From the NCBI RefSeq assembly GCF_050942425.1, contig NZ_CP192063.1, positions 248,001 through 312,000 of the forward strand: 64,000 bases of DNA. The letters run 5' to 3'. The first letter of the stretch is position 1. Every line of letters begins with the position of its first letter. A model generated the notes under the pieces. The model was given only the letters and a program-made list of their open reading frames with translations, was not told the origin of the DNA and did no database searches. Below, one piece after another: positions 51,843 through 60,818 of this stretch. The translations under genes were made by a program, and so were the position numbers. This DNA is from Actinoallomurus sp050942425. GTDB lineage: Bacteria; Actinomycetota; Actinomycetes; Streptosporangiales; Streptosporangiaceae.

Positions 51843-53117
51843 ATGCTGAGCGGCATGCGTACCGATGCGTCCCGTCCCCCGCAGAGCGCGCTCGTCGTCG
51901 GCGCCGGCATGGCCGGCCTCGCGACGGCCTGGTTCCTCCAGGAGCGCGGCGTCGAGGTCACCGTCGTGGAGCGGCGGCGCGTCGCCGCGGGGGCCTCCTG
52001 GGGCAACGCCGGCTGGCTGTCGCCGTCGCTGGCCGTGCCGCTCCCCGCGCCCGCCATGCTCCGTACCGGACTGCGCGAACTGCTGTCGCCGGCGTCGCCG
52101 TTGTACGTCCCGCCGCGCGCGGATCCGGGGCTCGGCCGGTTCCTCGCGGCGCTCGCCGGAAACTGCACGGACCGCAGGTGGCGGGTGTCGATGAGCGCGC
52201 TCGCTCCGCTCAACCGGCGGGCGCTCGACGCGTACGACGCGCTGGGCGATGGAGGTGTCAAAGAGCCGACCGTCTCCTCCGACCGCTTCCTGATCGTCTG
52301 CCGTACGGCGACGGAGCGGCAGGCGTTCGTCGACGAACTGGAGCGGGTCCGCGCCGCCGGCCAGGACGTCGACTATGAGCCGCTGACCGGCACCCAGGTG
52401 CGCGACGCCGAACCCGCGCTGTCGGACGCGGTCGGTCCCGGCCTGCTCCTGCACGGCCAGCGCTACATCGACCCGCCCGCCTTCATCGCCGCCCTCGCCG
52501 ACTCGGTACGGGCCCGCGGCGGCCGGATCGTCGAGGACTCCCCGGTACGGTCCGTGCGGGACACCGGCGACGCCGCGGTGGTCGCCACCGCCGCGGGTAC
52601 GACCCTGCGCGCCGACGCCGTGGTGCTGGCCGCCGGCGCCTGGCTCACCCCGCTGGCCCGCGCCTTCGGCGTACGGACTCCGGTCCAGGCCGGCCGCGGC
52701 TACAGCTTCAGCGTCTCCGGCCGCCTGCTGCCGTCCGGCCCGACCTACTTCCCCGGGCAGCACGTCGTCTGCACACCGCTGGGCGACGGACGCGTCCGCG
52801 TCTCCGGGATGATGGAATTCACTGCCCCCGACCGGCCGTTGGACCCGCGCCGGGTCCGGGCCGTCATCGCCGCCGCCCGGCCGATGCTGCGCGACGTCGA
52901 CTGGGACGCCCGCACCGACGAGTGGGTCGGTTCCCGCCCTTGCAGCACGGACGGGCTTCCGCTGGTCGGCCCGACCAGGTCACCGCGCGTCTTCGTCTGC
53001 GGCGGCCACACGATGTGGGGGATCGCCCTCGGACCGCTGACCGGACGGCTGCTGGCCGAGGCCATGACGACGGGCCGTCCGGCCCCCGAACTGACACCTC
53101 TTCATCCGCTCCGCTGA
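51843..53117 (+). CDS. FAD-dependent D-amino-acid dehydrogenase-like oxidase
   Basis: 424 residues; the dinucleotide-binding motif ALVVGAGMAGLATAWFLQERGVEVTVVER is at the N-terminus and the DAO-family C-terminal motif FVCGGHTMWGIALGPLTGRLLAEAM is complete. It resembles DadA: deamination of D-amino acids or related amines with FAD. An ATG at 51855 is an alternative start. Whether it belongs to the neighbouring catabolic island is unclear. Confidence 0.87.
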   Translation: MLSGMRTDASRPPQSALVVGAGMAGLATAWFLQERGVEVTVVERRRVAAGASWGNAGWLSPSLAVPLPAPAMLRTGLRELLSPASPLYVPPRADPGLGRFLAALAGNCTDRRWRVSMSALAPLNRRALDAYDALGDGGVKEPTVSSDRFLIVCRTATERQAFVDELERVRAAGQDVDYEPLTGTQVRDAEPALSDAVGPGLLLHGQRYIDPPAFIAALADSVRARGGRIVEDSPVRSVRDTGDAAVVATAAGTTLRADAVVLAAGAWLTPLARAFGVRTPVQAGRGYSFSVSGRLLPSGPTYFPGQHVVCTPLGDGRVRVSGMMEFTAPDRPLDPRRVRAVIAAARPMLRDVDWDARTDEWVGSRPCSTDGLPLVGPTRSPRVFVCGGHTMWGIALGPLTGRLLAEAMTTGRPAPELTPLHPLR

Positions 53118-53190
53118 GCCCGCCGGAACACCGTCGTCGCCCCATCGCCGAGTCTCTTCGTCGGCTCCTGCGAGTCTCGGCGAAAGGACG

Positions 53191-54273
53191 TCACCGAGCG
53201 CCGAGCGCAACCCACCGATGAGGCCGCAGGCGCGTGCCCGGGACGAACGCGGGGGGAGAGGGGATGAACGGTCCCGCAGCGTTCGGCGCGGGTGCCGCCC
53301 GGTAGGGACCCTCGGGAGCCGGGCGGCCCGAGTGTGCGGCTTGAACCGGTACCGGTTCGTGAGGCTTCTCCGATGCCTCGTACGCCGCGGGCCCTTGCCG
53401 CGACGCGGGGTTCAACGTGGTGAGCTCCCCCAGCGCGGGACCTGCGGCGGCGCTCGCCTCGGTCACCGCTCGCAACCGCCGTCGTGCGTTCTCGGCGCTC
53501 AGCCGCGCGGCCGGATCCTTGATCAGGAGACCCTTCAGGATCGGCGCGAGGGGGCCGGCCTTGGCCGGCGGTTCAGGCTCCTCGGTGAGGACCATGCCGA
53601 TCAGGGCGGGGATCTCGCCGGCCATGTAGGCCGGCTCGCCCTCGACGGCGAAGTAGAGCACGGCGCCGAGCGACCACAGGTCCGACTCGGGGCCGGACGG
53701 GCGTCCGCGTAGACGTTCCGGCGCTATGTACCCGGGCGAGCCGATCAGCGCCCCGGTCTGGGTCAGCGCGGTCGCACCCTCCATCGCCGCGATGCCGAAG
53801 TCGGTCAGGACGATGCGATCGTCATCGCCGACCAACACGTTCCTCGGTGTGACGTCCCGGTGCAGGATTCCCGCGGCGTGGGCGGTGTCCAGCGCGTCGA
53901 GCATCTGCAGGCCGATCGCCGCGACGCGGTCAGGGAGGAGCGGGCCGTCTTCGCGGACCAGCTGGTCGAGTGACCTGCCACGTACGAGCCGCATGACGAT
54001 CCACGGCAGGTCGTCCTCGGTGACCACGTCGTACACGCTGATGATCGCCGGGTGGTCGAGGTGGGCGGCGGCCCTCGCCTCACGAACGAACCGCTCAAGC
54101 AAGCCCGCACGAGTCGCGTCATCCAGATTGCCGGGAAGCAGGATCTCCTTCACCGCGACGTCACGCTCGAGGTACTCGTCGCGGGCGCGCCAGACGATCC
54201 CCATCCCACCGCGGCCAAGCGAGTCCAGCAGCCGGTAACGCCCTGCGATGGTCCGTTCTGCGGAACTTGGCAT
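53191..54273 (-). CDS. Ser/Thr protein kinase, no membrane anchor
   Basis: 360 residues: kinase domain ~10-270 with P-loop LGRGGMGIVW, VAVKE lysine, catalytic HRDVTPRN, DFGIAAMEG and APE. The usual Lys of HRDxKxxN is Thr. After a Pro-rich juxtamembrane region the protein ends RPHRWVALGAR without the transmembrane helix and sensor domain common in PknB-like kinases. It is either a soluble kinase or a truncated one. Its 3' end is 73 nt from the convergent oxidase gene. Confidence 0.88.
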   Translation of the reverse strand: MPSSAERTIAGRYRLLDSLGRGGMGIVWRARDEYLERDVAVKEILLPGNLDDATRAGLLERFVREARAAAHLDHPAIISVYDVVTEDDLPWIVMRLVRGRSLDQLVREDGPLLPDRVAAIGLQMLDALDTAHAAGILHRDVTPRNVLVGDDDRIVLTDFGIAAMEGATALTQTGALIGSPGYIAPERLRGRPSGPESDLWSLGAVLYFAVEGEPAYMAGEIPALIGMVLTEEPEPPAKAGPLAPILKGLLIKDPAARLSAENARRRLRAVTEASAAAGPALGELTTLNPASRQGPAAYEASEKPHEPVPVQAAHSGRPAPEGPYRAAPAPNAAGPFIPSPPAFVPGTRLRPHRWVALGAR

Positions 54274-54369
54274 GGCGGGAAGATATCGCTCAGGCAGCGC
54301 TCAGCCCGACGCGGAAGCCGATGCCGGTCAAATTCGCAGGGCCCCGGAGTTCTCGCCGGCCGAGGTGGC

Positions 54370-55626
54370 TCAGTGGTGCTGTAGGGCGCGGAACTGGCGG
54401 CACCAGGTGCGGTTCCGGCCGGGCAGGCCGCCCGGCTCGGGCTTGCACACGTACGGGCAGAACAGGCTGTTGAGCAGCCAGGGGGTGCTGTGCGGGCCGA
54501 AGTCCTTTGACATCGCCGCGTCCTGGGTAATGCCGTAGGCGGCCACGGCGAGTTTCCCGGTACTGCGGAAACGCTCCATCTGGTCCGTCAGGAAATTCTT
54601 GTTGTCCGCGTACCACGAGTTGGAGAGCAGGAAGTCGTTCCACTTCTGCTCGTCGAAAGGGTGCTGGGTGGCGTCCTTGATGACCTGCCAGACGGGGGTC
54701 CCCTTCGCGATGGCGTGGCTGCGGGCGAAGGCCGGATTCACCGGGTCGCTCATGTGCTGCTTCCAGAGCTGCACCAGGGAGAACTCGGTGGCGAGGAACT
54801 TCTGGTCGCCGCGGAGGAAGGGCAGCACGTAGTCGACGTACTTCTGCGCCGCGGCCGGGCTGGGCACGTGCGGGTGGATGTCCACGCCCGCGATGGAGGG
54901 GGTGTGGGCGGTGAAGGTCATCCAGCGCCGCGTCTGCGCGGTTTCGGCGCCGGGCCGGTACAGGGCGGTGAGCGCCCCCATGTAGATGTCGGTCTTGCAG
55001 TTCGCTCCGAAGTGCGCCTGCCGGTAGCGGGCGGCGTGCAGGGCGAGCGCCTCGTAGAAGGCGTTGATGCGAGGGGTCTCGCGGTCCGTCTTACTCGTCT
55101 CGAAGAACGGCTCGTTGCCGACGGTCAGGATGTCGACCTTGCCCATGGTCGCGGCCAGGACCTTGTCCAGCCGGGCCAGGGCGGTCTTCATGGCCGGGCT
55201 GCCGGGTGTCGGTATCGGCTTGTCCTGGTACTGGAACTTCATGGTCAGCACGGTGCCGTAGCCGTGGGCGGCCGCCTGAAGCAACTTCGCGAGCCCGGGC
55301 TGGGTCGCCGGGTTCCCCGGGTCGGCGTGGGACATCAGATAGAAGCCGCGTATCCAGGTGCCCGAGACGGCCTTCAGCTCGGCGTAGTCGATCTTTTGCA
55401 GTGCCTGGTTGACGTTGGCGGCGAGTACGCCGGAGGCGGGCGGCGCGCTCACCCTGCCCGGGATGGAGGAGGAGCCCGCGGTGGGAGAGGAGTTGTTCCC
55501 GCCCGAGCCGCAGGCCGCCGTCCCCAGGGCCGCCAGCACGGCACCTCCGGAGAGGGCGAGCACCTGGCGCCGGGAGGTGTCCCCGCTCGGCCGTCCCGTG
55601 TCGAATTCCGCGTCGCTTCCTCTCAT
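54370..55626 (-). CDS. Tat-type lipoprotein, glycoside-hydrolase-like
   Basis: The ATG at 55626 has GGGAGG upstream; 418 residues. Twin-arginine signal SRRQVLALSGGAVLAALGTAACG with a lipobox Cys. The mature part looks like a TIM barrel, with ILTVGNEPFFE (possible acid/base Glu), FTAHTPSIAGVDIHPHVPSP and FLATEFSLVQLW (possible nucleophile Glu). A glycoside hydrolase-like role is inference; the family is not identified. Confidence 0.7.
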   Translation of the reverse strand: MRGSDAEFDTGRPSGDTSRRQVLALSGGAVLAALGTAACGSGGNNSSPTAGSSSIPGRVSAPPASGVLAANVNQALQKIDYAELKAVSGTWIRGFYLMSHADPGNPATQPGLAKLLQAAAHGYGTVLTMKFQYQDKPIPTPGSPAMKTALARLDKVLAATMGKVDILTVGNEPFFETSKTDRETPRINAFYEALALHAARYRQAHFGANCKTDIYMGALTALYRPGAETAQTRRWMTFTAHTPSIAGVDIHPHVPSPAAAQKYVDYVLPFLRGDQKFLATEFSLVQLWKQHMSDPVNPAFARSHAIAKGTPVWQVIKDATQHPFDEQKWNDFLLSNSWYADNKNFLTDQMERFRSTGKLAVAAYGITQDAAMSKDFGPHSTPWLLNSLFCPYVCKPEPGGLPGRNRTWCRQFRALQHH

Positions 55627-55724
55627 GCGCCGACCCGCCTCCCGGTTCGCTCTCTTCGTCCGTGCGGTCCCTGGAACAGACCTTTCCGTACCAGGACGGC
55701 ACAGTACGCTCTGATCCGGCTGGT

Positions 55725-56204
55725 TCAGGCGCCCTTCTCGATCACGCGGCGGAGACCCTGGATGGCGGTAGTGATCCCTTTCTTGTCGTAGCCGCTGGTG
55801 GGCATGGTGGCGCCGTGAGCGTGCCGGACGACGCCCTGCGAATCGATGAGGATGCTGCCCGACTGCTGCATCGAGCCGAAGACCTTCCTGCTCAGGCCGA
55901 TCATCTCGTGCGGGGTGCCACGGCGGCCTACGAGGACGGGGAACGGGACCTGCCGCTTGTCCTTCCACGCGGCCGCTTCTCGACGGTCCGCAGGAAGCGC
56001 GACGAGCACCCGGACGCCGTCGGCCGCGAACTCATCGCGGCGCCGGATGAGGTCCTGGACGTGCCTGTTGCAGACCGGGCACGACGTCGACCGCATGAAA
56101 TAGATCAGCACGGCATTCTTGCCCTGATAGTCGGACAAGCGGACGGCCCGGCCGTCGGTGTCCTCCAGCAGTACGTCGGGCGCGGGCGATCCGGTTTCGA
56201 GCAT
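55725..56204 (-). CDS. Peroxiredoxin / AhpC-TSA family protein
   Basis: The ATG at 56204 has GGGGAG upstream; 159 residues. Thioredoxin fold with a CxxC active site (FMRSTSCPVCNRHVQDLI) and GVRVLVALPADRREAAAWKDKRQVPFPVLVG. It probably reduces peroxides or disulfides. It lies 40 nt downstream of an ECF sigma gene on the same strand, so co-expression is expected. Confidence 0.87.
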   Translation of the reverse strand: MLETGSPAPDVLLEDTDGRAVRLSDYQGKNAVLIYFMRSTSCPVCNRHVQDLIRRRDEFAADGVRVLVALPADRREAAAWKDKRQVPFPVLVGRRGTPHEMIGLSRKVFGSMQQSGSILIDSQGVVRHAHGATMPTSGYDKKGITTAIQGLRRVIEKGA

Positions 56205-56244
56205 GGCGAACTCCCCTTCGAAGTGGAAAGGCGGTTTGAACGGG

Positions 56245-56820
56245 TCAGGCGCTGGGGTTTCCGGGGTCATGCGGGCCATCGGCGGGGCCGGTCATGCCGC
56301 TCAAGCTGAGCCGGAGCCGGTTGCGGGCCCGGTGCAGCTGGGACTTCATCGCGGCGTTGCTCAAGCCGAGCGCCTCTGCGACGCTCCGCCCCGGGTAGCC
56401 CAGGACATCCCGCATGATCAACACTCTGCGCTGAACGTCCGGCAACTCCTGGATCGCCTGCGCGACGAGTTCGGCTTCCAGGCGCCGGATGGCCTCGTCC
56501 TCGGCCGACGTGGCCAGACCGGCTTCGGCCTCGTCAGGGCGCTCGAACAGCACTCGAGCGCGGCGCAGGCACTCGTTCCGGACGATTCGGAACATCCACG
56601 ATGTCAGTGCCCCGGTGGCGCGCAGTGAGCCGATCTTCCGGTAGAGAATGATCAGCGCTTCCTGCGCCGCGTCTTCGGCGTCCTGCGAGGACGCGCAGAG
56701 ATGCTCCGCGAAACGTCGTACGTGAGGATGGGCACCGTAGAGCACCGCGGTGATCGACTCCCGATCACCGGCCTGCGCGGCCTTGATGAGCTGCGCGTTC
56801 ACCCAAGAGCGATCAGCCAC
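56245..56820 (-). CDS. ECF sigma factor linked to peroxiredoxin
   Basis: A GTG at 56820 with GAGGG 7 nt upstream gives 191 residues; a GTG at 56826 is equally in frame. Region 2 is AHPHVRRFAEHLCASSQDAEDAAQEALIILYRKIGSL, with SWMFRIVRNECLRRAR; region 4 is LPDVQRRVLIMRDVLGYPGRSVAEALGLSNAAMKSQLHRARNRLRLSL. No anti-sigma gene is adjacent. Redox stress is a plausible but unproven signal. Confidence 0.9.
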   Translation of the reverse strand: MADRSWVNAQLIKAAQAGDRESITAVLYGAHPHVRRFAEHLCASSQDAEDAAQEALIILYRKIGSLRATGALTSWMFRIVRNECLRRARVLFERPDEAEAGLATSAEDEAIRRLEAELVAQAIQELPDVQRRVLIMRDVLGYPGRSVAEALGLSNAAMKSQLHRARNRLRLSLSGMTGPADGPHDPGNPSA

Positions 56821-57004
56821 GTCCACGCCCTCGCCGTCGCCGGAACGAGGTCCCGAAGAGTGCCTGCCGCACCGCCGGCAGAACGACGTCACCCACACCC
56901 ATCTCCTTCCCCAGCATGGCCATCACCTCATAAGAGGCCCCCACACCGCGAAAGGATTCGGCAGAGGCGGGGATCCTTCGGGCGCTGCGGTTTACCGTGG
57001 AGCC

Positions 57005-57295
57005 GTGGCCTGGGACGCCTGGAACGAGGACGAGTACCTCGCCTGCCTCCGGGCGGAGCGTCGCGGTTACGCGTGGGTGATGCGGCGGTACGGAGGTCTC
57101 ACGCCGGCCCGGGCGGAGGCGGCGGCTCTGGAGCACTATCCCTATGAGGCGAGCGACGCGCCGTACCGCGGGCTCGTCTTCCACGACCATTCGTGGCACT
57201 GGGCGATGTCGAAGATTCATGGGGACTCGTACTGGCGGGAGCACCCGGAACTGGCCGACCCGCCGCCGGAGTACTGGGCCGTATCCGACGCCTGA
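57005..57295 (+). CDS. Small aromatic-rich hypothetical protein
   Basis: GTG start, 96 residues, rich in Trp/Tyr/His: AWDAWNEDEYLACLRAERRGYAWVMRRYGGLTPARAEAAALEHYPYE, then GLVFHDHSWHWAMSKIHGDSYWREHPEL. It looks like a conserved actinomycete hypothetical family with no function. Divergent from the sigma gene. Confidence 0.7.
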   Translation: MAWDAWNEDEYLACLRAERRGYAWVMRRYGGLTPARAEAAALEHYPYEASDAPYRGLVFHDHSWHWAMSKIHGDSYWREHPELADPPPEYWAVSDA

Positions 57296-57527
57296 AGCGC
57301 CGAGGGCCGCTCCGCTGCGCTTATTCGTGAGGATGAGACGGCGTGCCGCACCCGTGGAAATCGGGGGTTTGCGGCTGACCTGGCCGGAGGTATCGTCGGA
57401 GTCGGCGGTTTCCGGCCGCATCTGGGTCCGCGGGCAGAGCTTCAAGCTCACCGGCATGCACAGGAGATCGACGGCACGTCTTTCCAGCCCGACGTCGCGG
57501 ACCCGCGGGCGTGAAGGAAGGACTGCC

Positions 57528-59042
57528 TTGTCCGACCATGCACGCCGACTTCCCGACCGGCCGAACCTGCGGTACCTCAAGCAAGAGGCCAAGCGCCGTC
57601 TTGCGGCCGGGGAATTCGCGACACTTCATGAGGCCCACCTGGCCATCGCCCGGGAGCACGGGCTGCCGAGCTGGACCGTGCTCAAGGAGTTCATCGTCGC
57701 CGCGCGCGACCGGGACCGTCACGCGTTCCGGCAGGTCGGTTGGGTGATCTCCAGGTTCCGGGGCGCCGGTGCCCCGGACTGGACGGCCCCGGCCGAAGCC
57801 GAACTGCGGGAGCACTTCGGTGACTCCTACCTGCGTCTGGTGCCGCCGCGAACGATGGTCGGCACGCTCAGCCGGGTGGCCGAGCGGTTGGGCGCGGAAC
57901 TCGTCGTCACTCGCGAGACCGCGCTTCAGCTTCGCGCGCAGGTCGCCGACCTGCGGATCGAGGCGATGGTCGAGGCCGATCCTCCGCACCGGATCACCGG
58001 GCTGCGGATGTACCCCGTGGGCGAGCGGGTCACCGACTCGCGCGTCGCAACACCGACGACCCGCACATCCGGCGCGGTCCCTCCCACAGCGGTCGAGGTC
58101 GCCGAGGAGTCGTTCGCCGAGCTCGGTCTCGTTGGTCTCGCCTTGGCGGGCGCGTCGCGAGTGCCGGGTCAGGACCGTCCCGTGACCTGGACGCTCGCGC
58201 GCGGGTGGGCCGACCTGGAGCGTACGGAGATGCTCCGGCCCGACCACCGCTTTCCGGCGTACGGGATCACCAAGCTCATCACGTCCACCGTCGTACTGCG
58301 TCTCGTCGCCGACGGCCGGATCCGCCTCGACGATCCGGCCGACGCGCATCTGCGTACGATCCGGCTCGCCGACGAGGCCGTGACCGTACGGGAGCTGCTC
58401 TCGCACACCGGAGGCGTGGACGGTCCCGAAGAGATGTTCGCCGGCAACGTGCCGGATTCGGGGTCGCTTCTCGGGCCGGTCGTGTCGTGCTCCGGTACGC
58501 GCGGCGGCTTCGCGCCGGGCAACGGCGGATACGCCGTCCTCGGACAGCTGATCGCCGACGTCACGGGGCTTCCGTACCCGGAGGCGGCCGCCCGTACGGT
58601 GCTCGAACCGCTCGGAATGAGCCGTTCGTGGTTTCCCGCGAGCCGGCCGGACGTCGAGGTGGTCACCGGTCACCGCCTGTCCGAGGACGGCTCGATGCGG
58701 CCGGAACCGACAAGGCTGTGCACCGTCCCGGCGGCGGGCGGTCTGTGGACGACCGCCGCGGACCTCGTCCGGTTCGGCCACGGGTGGTCCTCGCTGATCC
58801 CCCATGAGCTGGTACGAGAAGCACTGAGGCCGCATGCCGTACCCCACGAGGCGGGAGCGCGGATGGGGCTGGGCTGGCTGCTGAACCAGTCCAAGGACGT
58901 CGCAGGTCATCCCGGGAGCGGGCCGGGTGCCGCAGCGTCTTTGATCACCCGGCCGGACCTCGGGCAGGTAGGCGTCGCCCTGACCAATCGGCTCGTGCCG
59001 ATCGAATCGGTCAACGCCCGCCTGGTCCGCCCGGTCGCCTGA
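57528..59042 (+). CDS. Ankyrin-cap / beta-lactamase-fold fusion lacking the catalytic Ser
   Basis: The TTG at 57528 is 5 nt after AAGGAAGGA; 504 residues. Residues ~8-60 (RPNLRYLKQEAKRRLAAGEF...HLAIAREHGLPSWTVLKEFI) match the N-cap seen in actinomycete ankyrin proteins. From ~195 the chain is a class-C beta-lactamase/serine hydrolase, but the SxxK box reads GITK (Gly246) and the YxN box is FAPGNGGYAVLG. HPGSGPG remains near the end. It is probably a binding pseudoenzyme. Confidence 0.75.
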   Translation: MSDHARRLPDRPNLRYLKQEAKRRLAAGEFATLHEAHLAIAREHGLPSWTVLKEFIVAARDRDRHAFRQVGWVISRFRGAGAPDWTAPAEAELREHFGDSYLRLVPPRTMVGTLSRVAERLGAELVVTRETALQLRAQVADLRIEAMVEADPPHRITGLRMYPVGERVTDSRVATPTTRTSGAVPPTAVEVAEESFAELGLVGLALAGASRVPGQDRPVTWTLARGWADLERTEMLRPDHRFPAYGITKLITSTVVLRLVADGRIRLDDPADAHLRTIRLADEAVTVRELLSHTGGVDGPEEMFAGNVPDSGSLLGPVVSCSGTRGGFAPGNGGYAVLGQLIADVTGLPYPEAAARTVLEPLGMSRSWFPASRPDVEVVTGHRLSEDGSMRPEPTRLCTVPAAGGLWTTAADLVRFGHGWSSLIPHELVREALRPHAVPHEAGARMGLGWLLNQSKDVAGHPGSGPGAAASLITRPDLGQVGVALTNRLVPIESVNARLVRPVA

Positions 59043-59187
59043 TCACACCCGTACGGTCGACGGCGAGCCGAGGGGAGGGGCCAGCCGCGTTTGCGCGGCC
59101 ACCTCCCTGACCGGGTTCGCCTGGTCCCTCCCCGGCCGATGAGGCGAATCCTTGCCCGAGTGGCGCGGCTGTACTCATTGTCGGAAC

Positions 59188-59697
59188 ATGACGGTCGTGA
59201 CATGGTCTGCGACGCTGTTGCCACTGGTGGGTGTGGCCCTCGGATCGGGTGGCACTCTGGTCGGCCAGTACCTCACCACACGGGTCGACGTACGTCGTCA
59301 ACGGCGGGAGCAGTTGGCCGCCGAGCGAGGCGAGCGGAAGGAGGCGATCCTGGGTTTCCTGTCCGCCGCTCAGAGCGTCGAACTGCTCCTCGACGGCCAG
59401 GACTTCGCCGGGCGTCATCCTGAAGACGACGAGGTCATGGATCGGCTCCATGGGCTGTGGCTGGCCAAGAAGTCCTGCGAACTCGTGTGCTCGGCCGAAG
59501 TCGCCCAGGCCGCCCACGATTACACCCTCGCCCTGCACCGTCTCGTTCGCGGCGACTCTCGTACGGAAGGGGCGGCGTCCAAGGGGGACATTCGGCACGC
59601 GTTCATGGAAGCGGCCAGAAGGGAGTTGGGTGTGGCGGACGCTCCTCTACGACGCGGTCCCCTACCGCCGGTCAGCGGCCCCCCACCTCATGAGTGA
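59188..59697 (+). CDS. Single-helix membrane protein, family copy 4
   Basis: 169 residues: helix (MTVVTWSATLLPLVGVALGSGGTLVGQYL) then TTRVDVRRQRREQLAAERGERKEAILGFLSAAQSVELLLDG, helical to the end. Same plan as 38635, 39309 and 40884, but about 18 kb away and without a hairpin module. Unknown function. Confidence 0.7.
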   Translation: MTVVTWSATLLPLVGVALGSGGTLVGQYLTTRVDVRRQRREQLAAERGERKEAILGFLSAAQSVELLLDGQDFAGRHPEDDEVMDRLHGLWLAKKSCELVCSAEVAQAAHDYTLALHRLVRGDSRTEGAASKGDIRHAFMEAARRELGVADAPLRRGPLPPVSGPPPHE

Positions 59698-59808
59698 CCG
59701 CGAGGAACAGCGGGATTCGTTCGCCGGCTCGAGCGACGCCGAGACGCCGCCGGCGCGCTGCTGCGGGCGCCGCGATGTGGTGATCGCGGCGCCCGCCCGT
59801 GAGATCGG

Positions 59809-60816
59809 TCAGGGTCGTTGGCCTGCCTTGTCGACGACGCCGATCCGCGTCTGTGCGGACCACTGCACGATGTCACCCTTGCGGCTGCGCAGGGTGCCGT
59901 CGTCGCCGCGGGAGACGTGGTTCTTGATCACGACCGACCGTTCGCCGAGGTAGCTGTAGGTGCGCGCGTCGAGGATGAGTTCGTCGCGCAGGTAGCCCTC
60001 CTCGATGATCGCGAACGCGACTCCCGAACGGCCGGCGGCGTCGGTGGCCTGATGGACCAGCTGGACACCCTGCAGGCGCGACAGCACCTGGAAGAGCGCG
60101 GCCTGCACCTTCGGCGGGATGAGGCCGTTGCGCATGAACACGCCGATGTTGCTGAACACCGCCAGGTCGCGGGACCCCAAGGGTTCGTCGGCCGATGCGC
60201 GCAGTGTGGCGAGGAGCCGGTCCGGGTCGGTGGGCAGGCTACTGAGATAGGGGTAGTCGGACCGGGGCTCGGCGGGGAGGAGGTCGTCGATCGTCATGTT
60301 CCCGCTCGCGTCCATGTTCGCCTGTTTCTTCCCGTCGGCCCGGATCCACTCTGCCGTGGTGTGCCGCCGGCGGGGGGCGACCGGGCCGTTCGGCTCGCTG
60401 GAGTCGGCCAGAGGTGCGCTGCGCGTCTGGATATAGATCCACTGCAGGGGCGTGGGGGCGGTGAACGGCCTCGCGAGGGCCGCCTGTGCGGCGCGGTTGG
60501 CCAGGTCGACGGTGTTGGCGACCGGTGTTCCCTGGAACACGACGGGGGGTTCCGGGCGCCTGTGGTCGGCGCCCTTTCCCGTGTTCCCGACGACGGTGAT
60601 GCCGGTGGCGGCGGCCGCCGCCACGAGCCCCCCGGCAACGGCGATGCGGAGCAGTCGGCGGCGCCCGACAATGGCACGCCGGGCATGGGTCGGGACGGTC
60701 CGCTGCTCCGTCTCGGTCGTAGCGGCGAGCAGCCGTGCGCGGGCGCGGCGAGCGGTCTCGGTCGTCATCCGCGGGGTATCGCTGCGAAGCTCGGCGAGCA
60801 GTTTCAGGTCGTCCAT
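59809..60816 (-). CDS. CU044_5270 family membrane-anchored protein
   Basis: 335 residues starting MDDLKLLAELRSDTPRMTTETARRARARLLAA, with one helix (LLRIAVAGGLVAAAAATGITVV) and an outside domain (WIYIQTRSAPLAD, LPTDPDRLLATLRASADEPL, LQGVQLVHQATDAAGRSGVAFAI). The start is 2 nt after the sigma stop. Third member of the family in this window. Confidence 0.87.
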   Translation of the reverse strand: MDDLKLLAELRSDTPRMTTETARRARARLLAATTETEQRTVPTHARRAIVGRRRLLRIAVAGGLVAAAAATGITVVGNTGKGADHRRPEPPVVFQGTPVANTVDLANRAAQAALARPFTAPTPLQWIYIQTRSAPLADSSEPNGPVAPRRRHTTAEWIRADGKKQANMDASGNMTIDDLLPAEPRSDYPYLSSLPTDPDRLLATLRASADEPLGSRDLAVFSNIGVFMRNGLIPPKVQAALFQVLSRLQGVQLVHQATDAAGRSGVAFAIIEEGYLRDELILDARTYSYLGERSVVIKNHVSRGDDGTLRSRKGDIVQWSAQTRIGVVDKAGQRP

Positions 60817-60818
60817 CG

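Noticed and set aside
54361..54400. tRNA-like start GCCGAGGTGGCTCAGTGGTG
   Set aside because: No matching acceptor or T arm follows; it is the 3' coding end of the lipoprotein gene.
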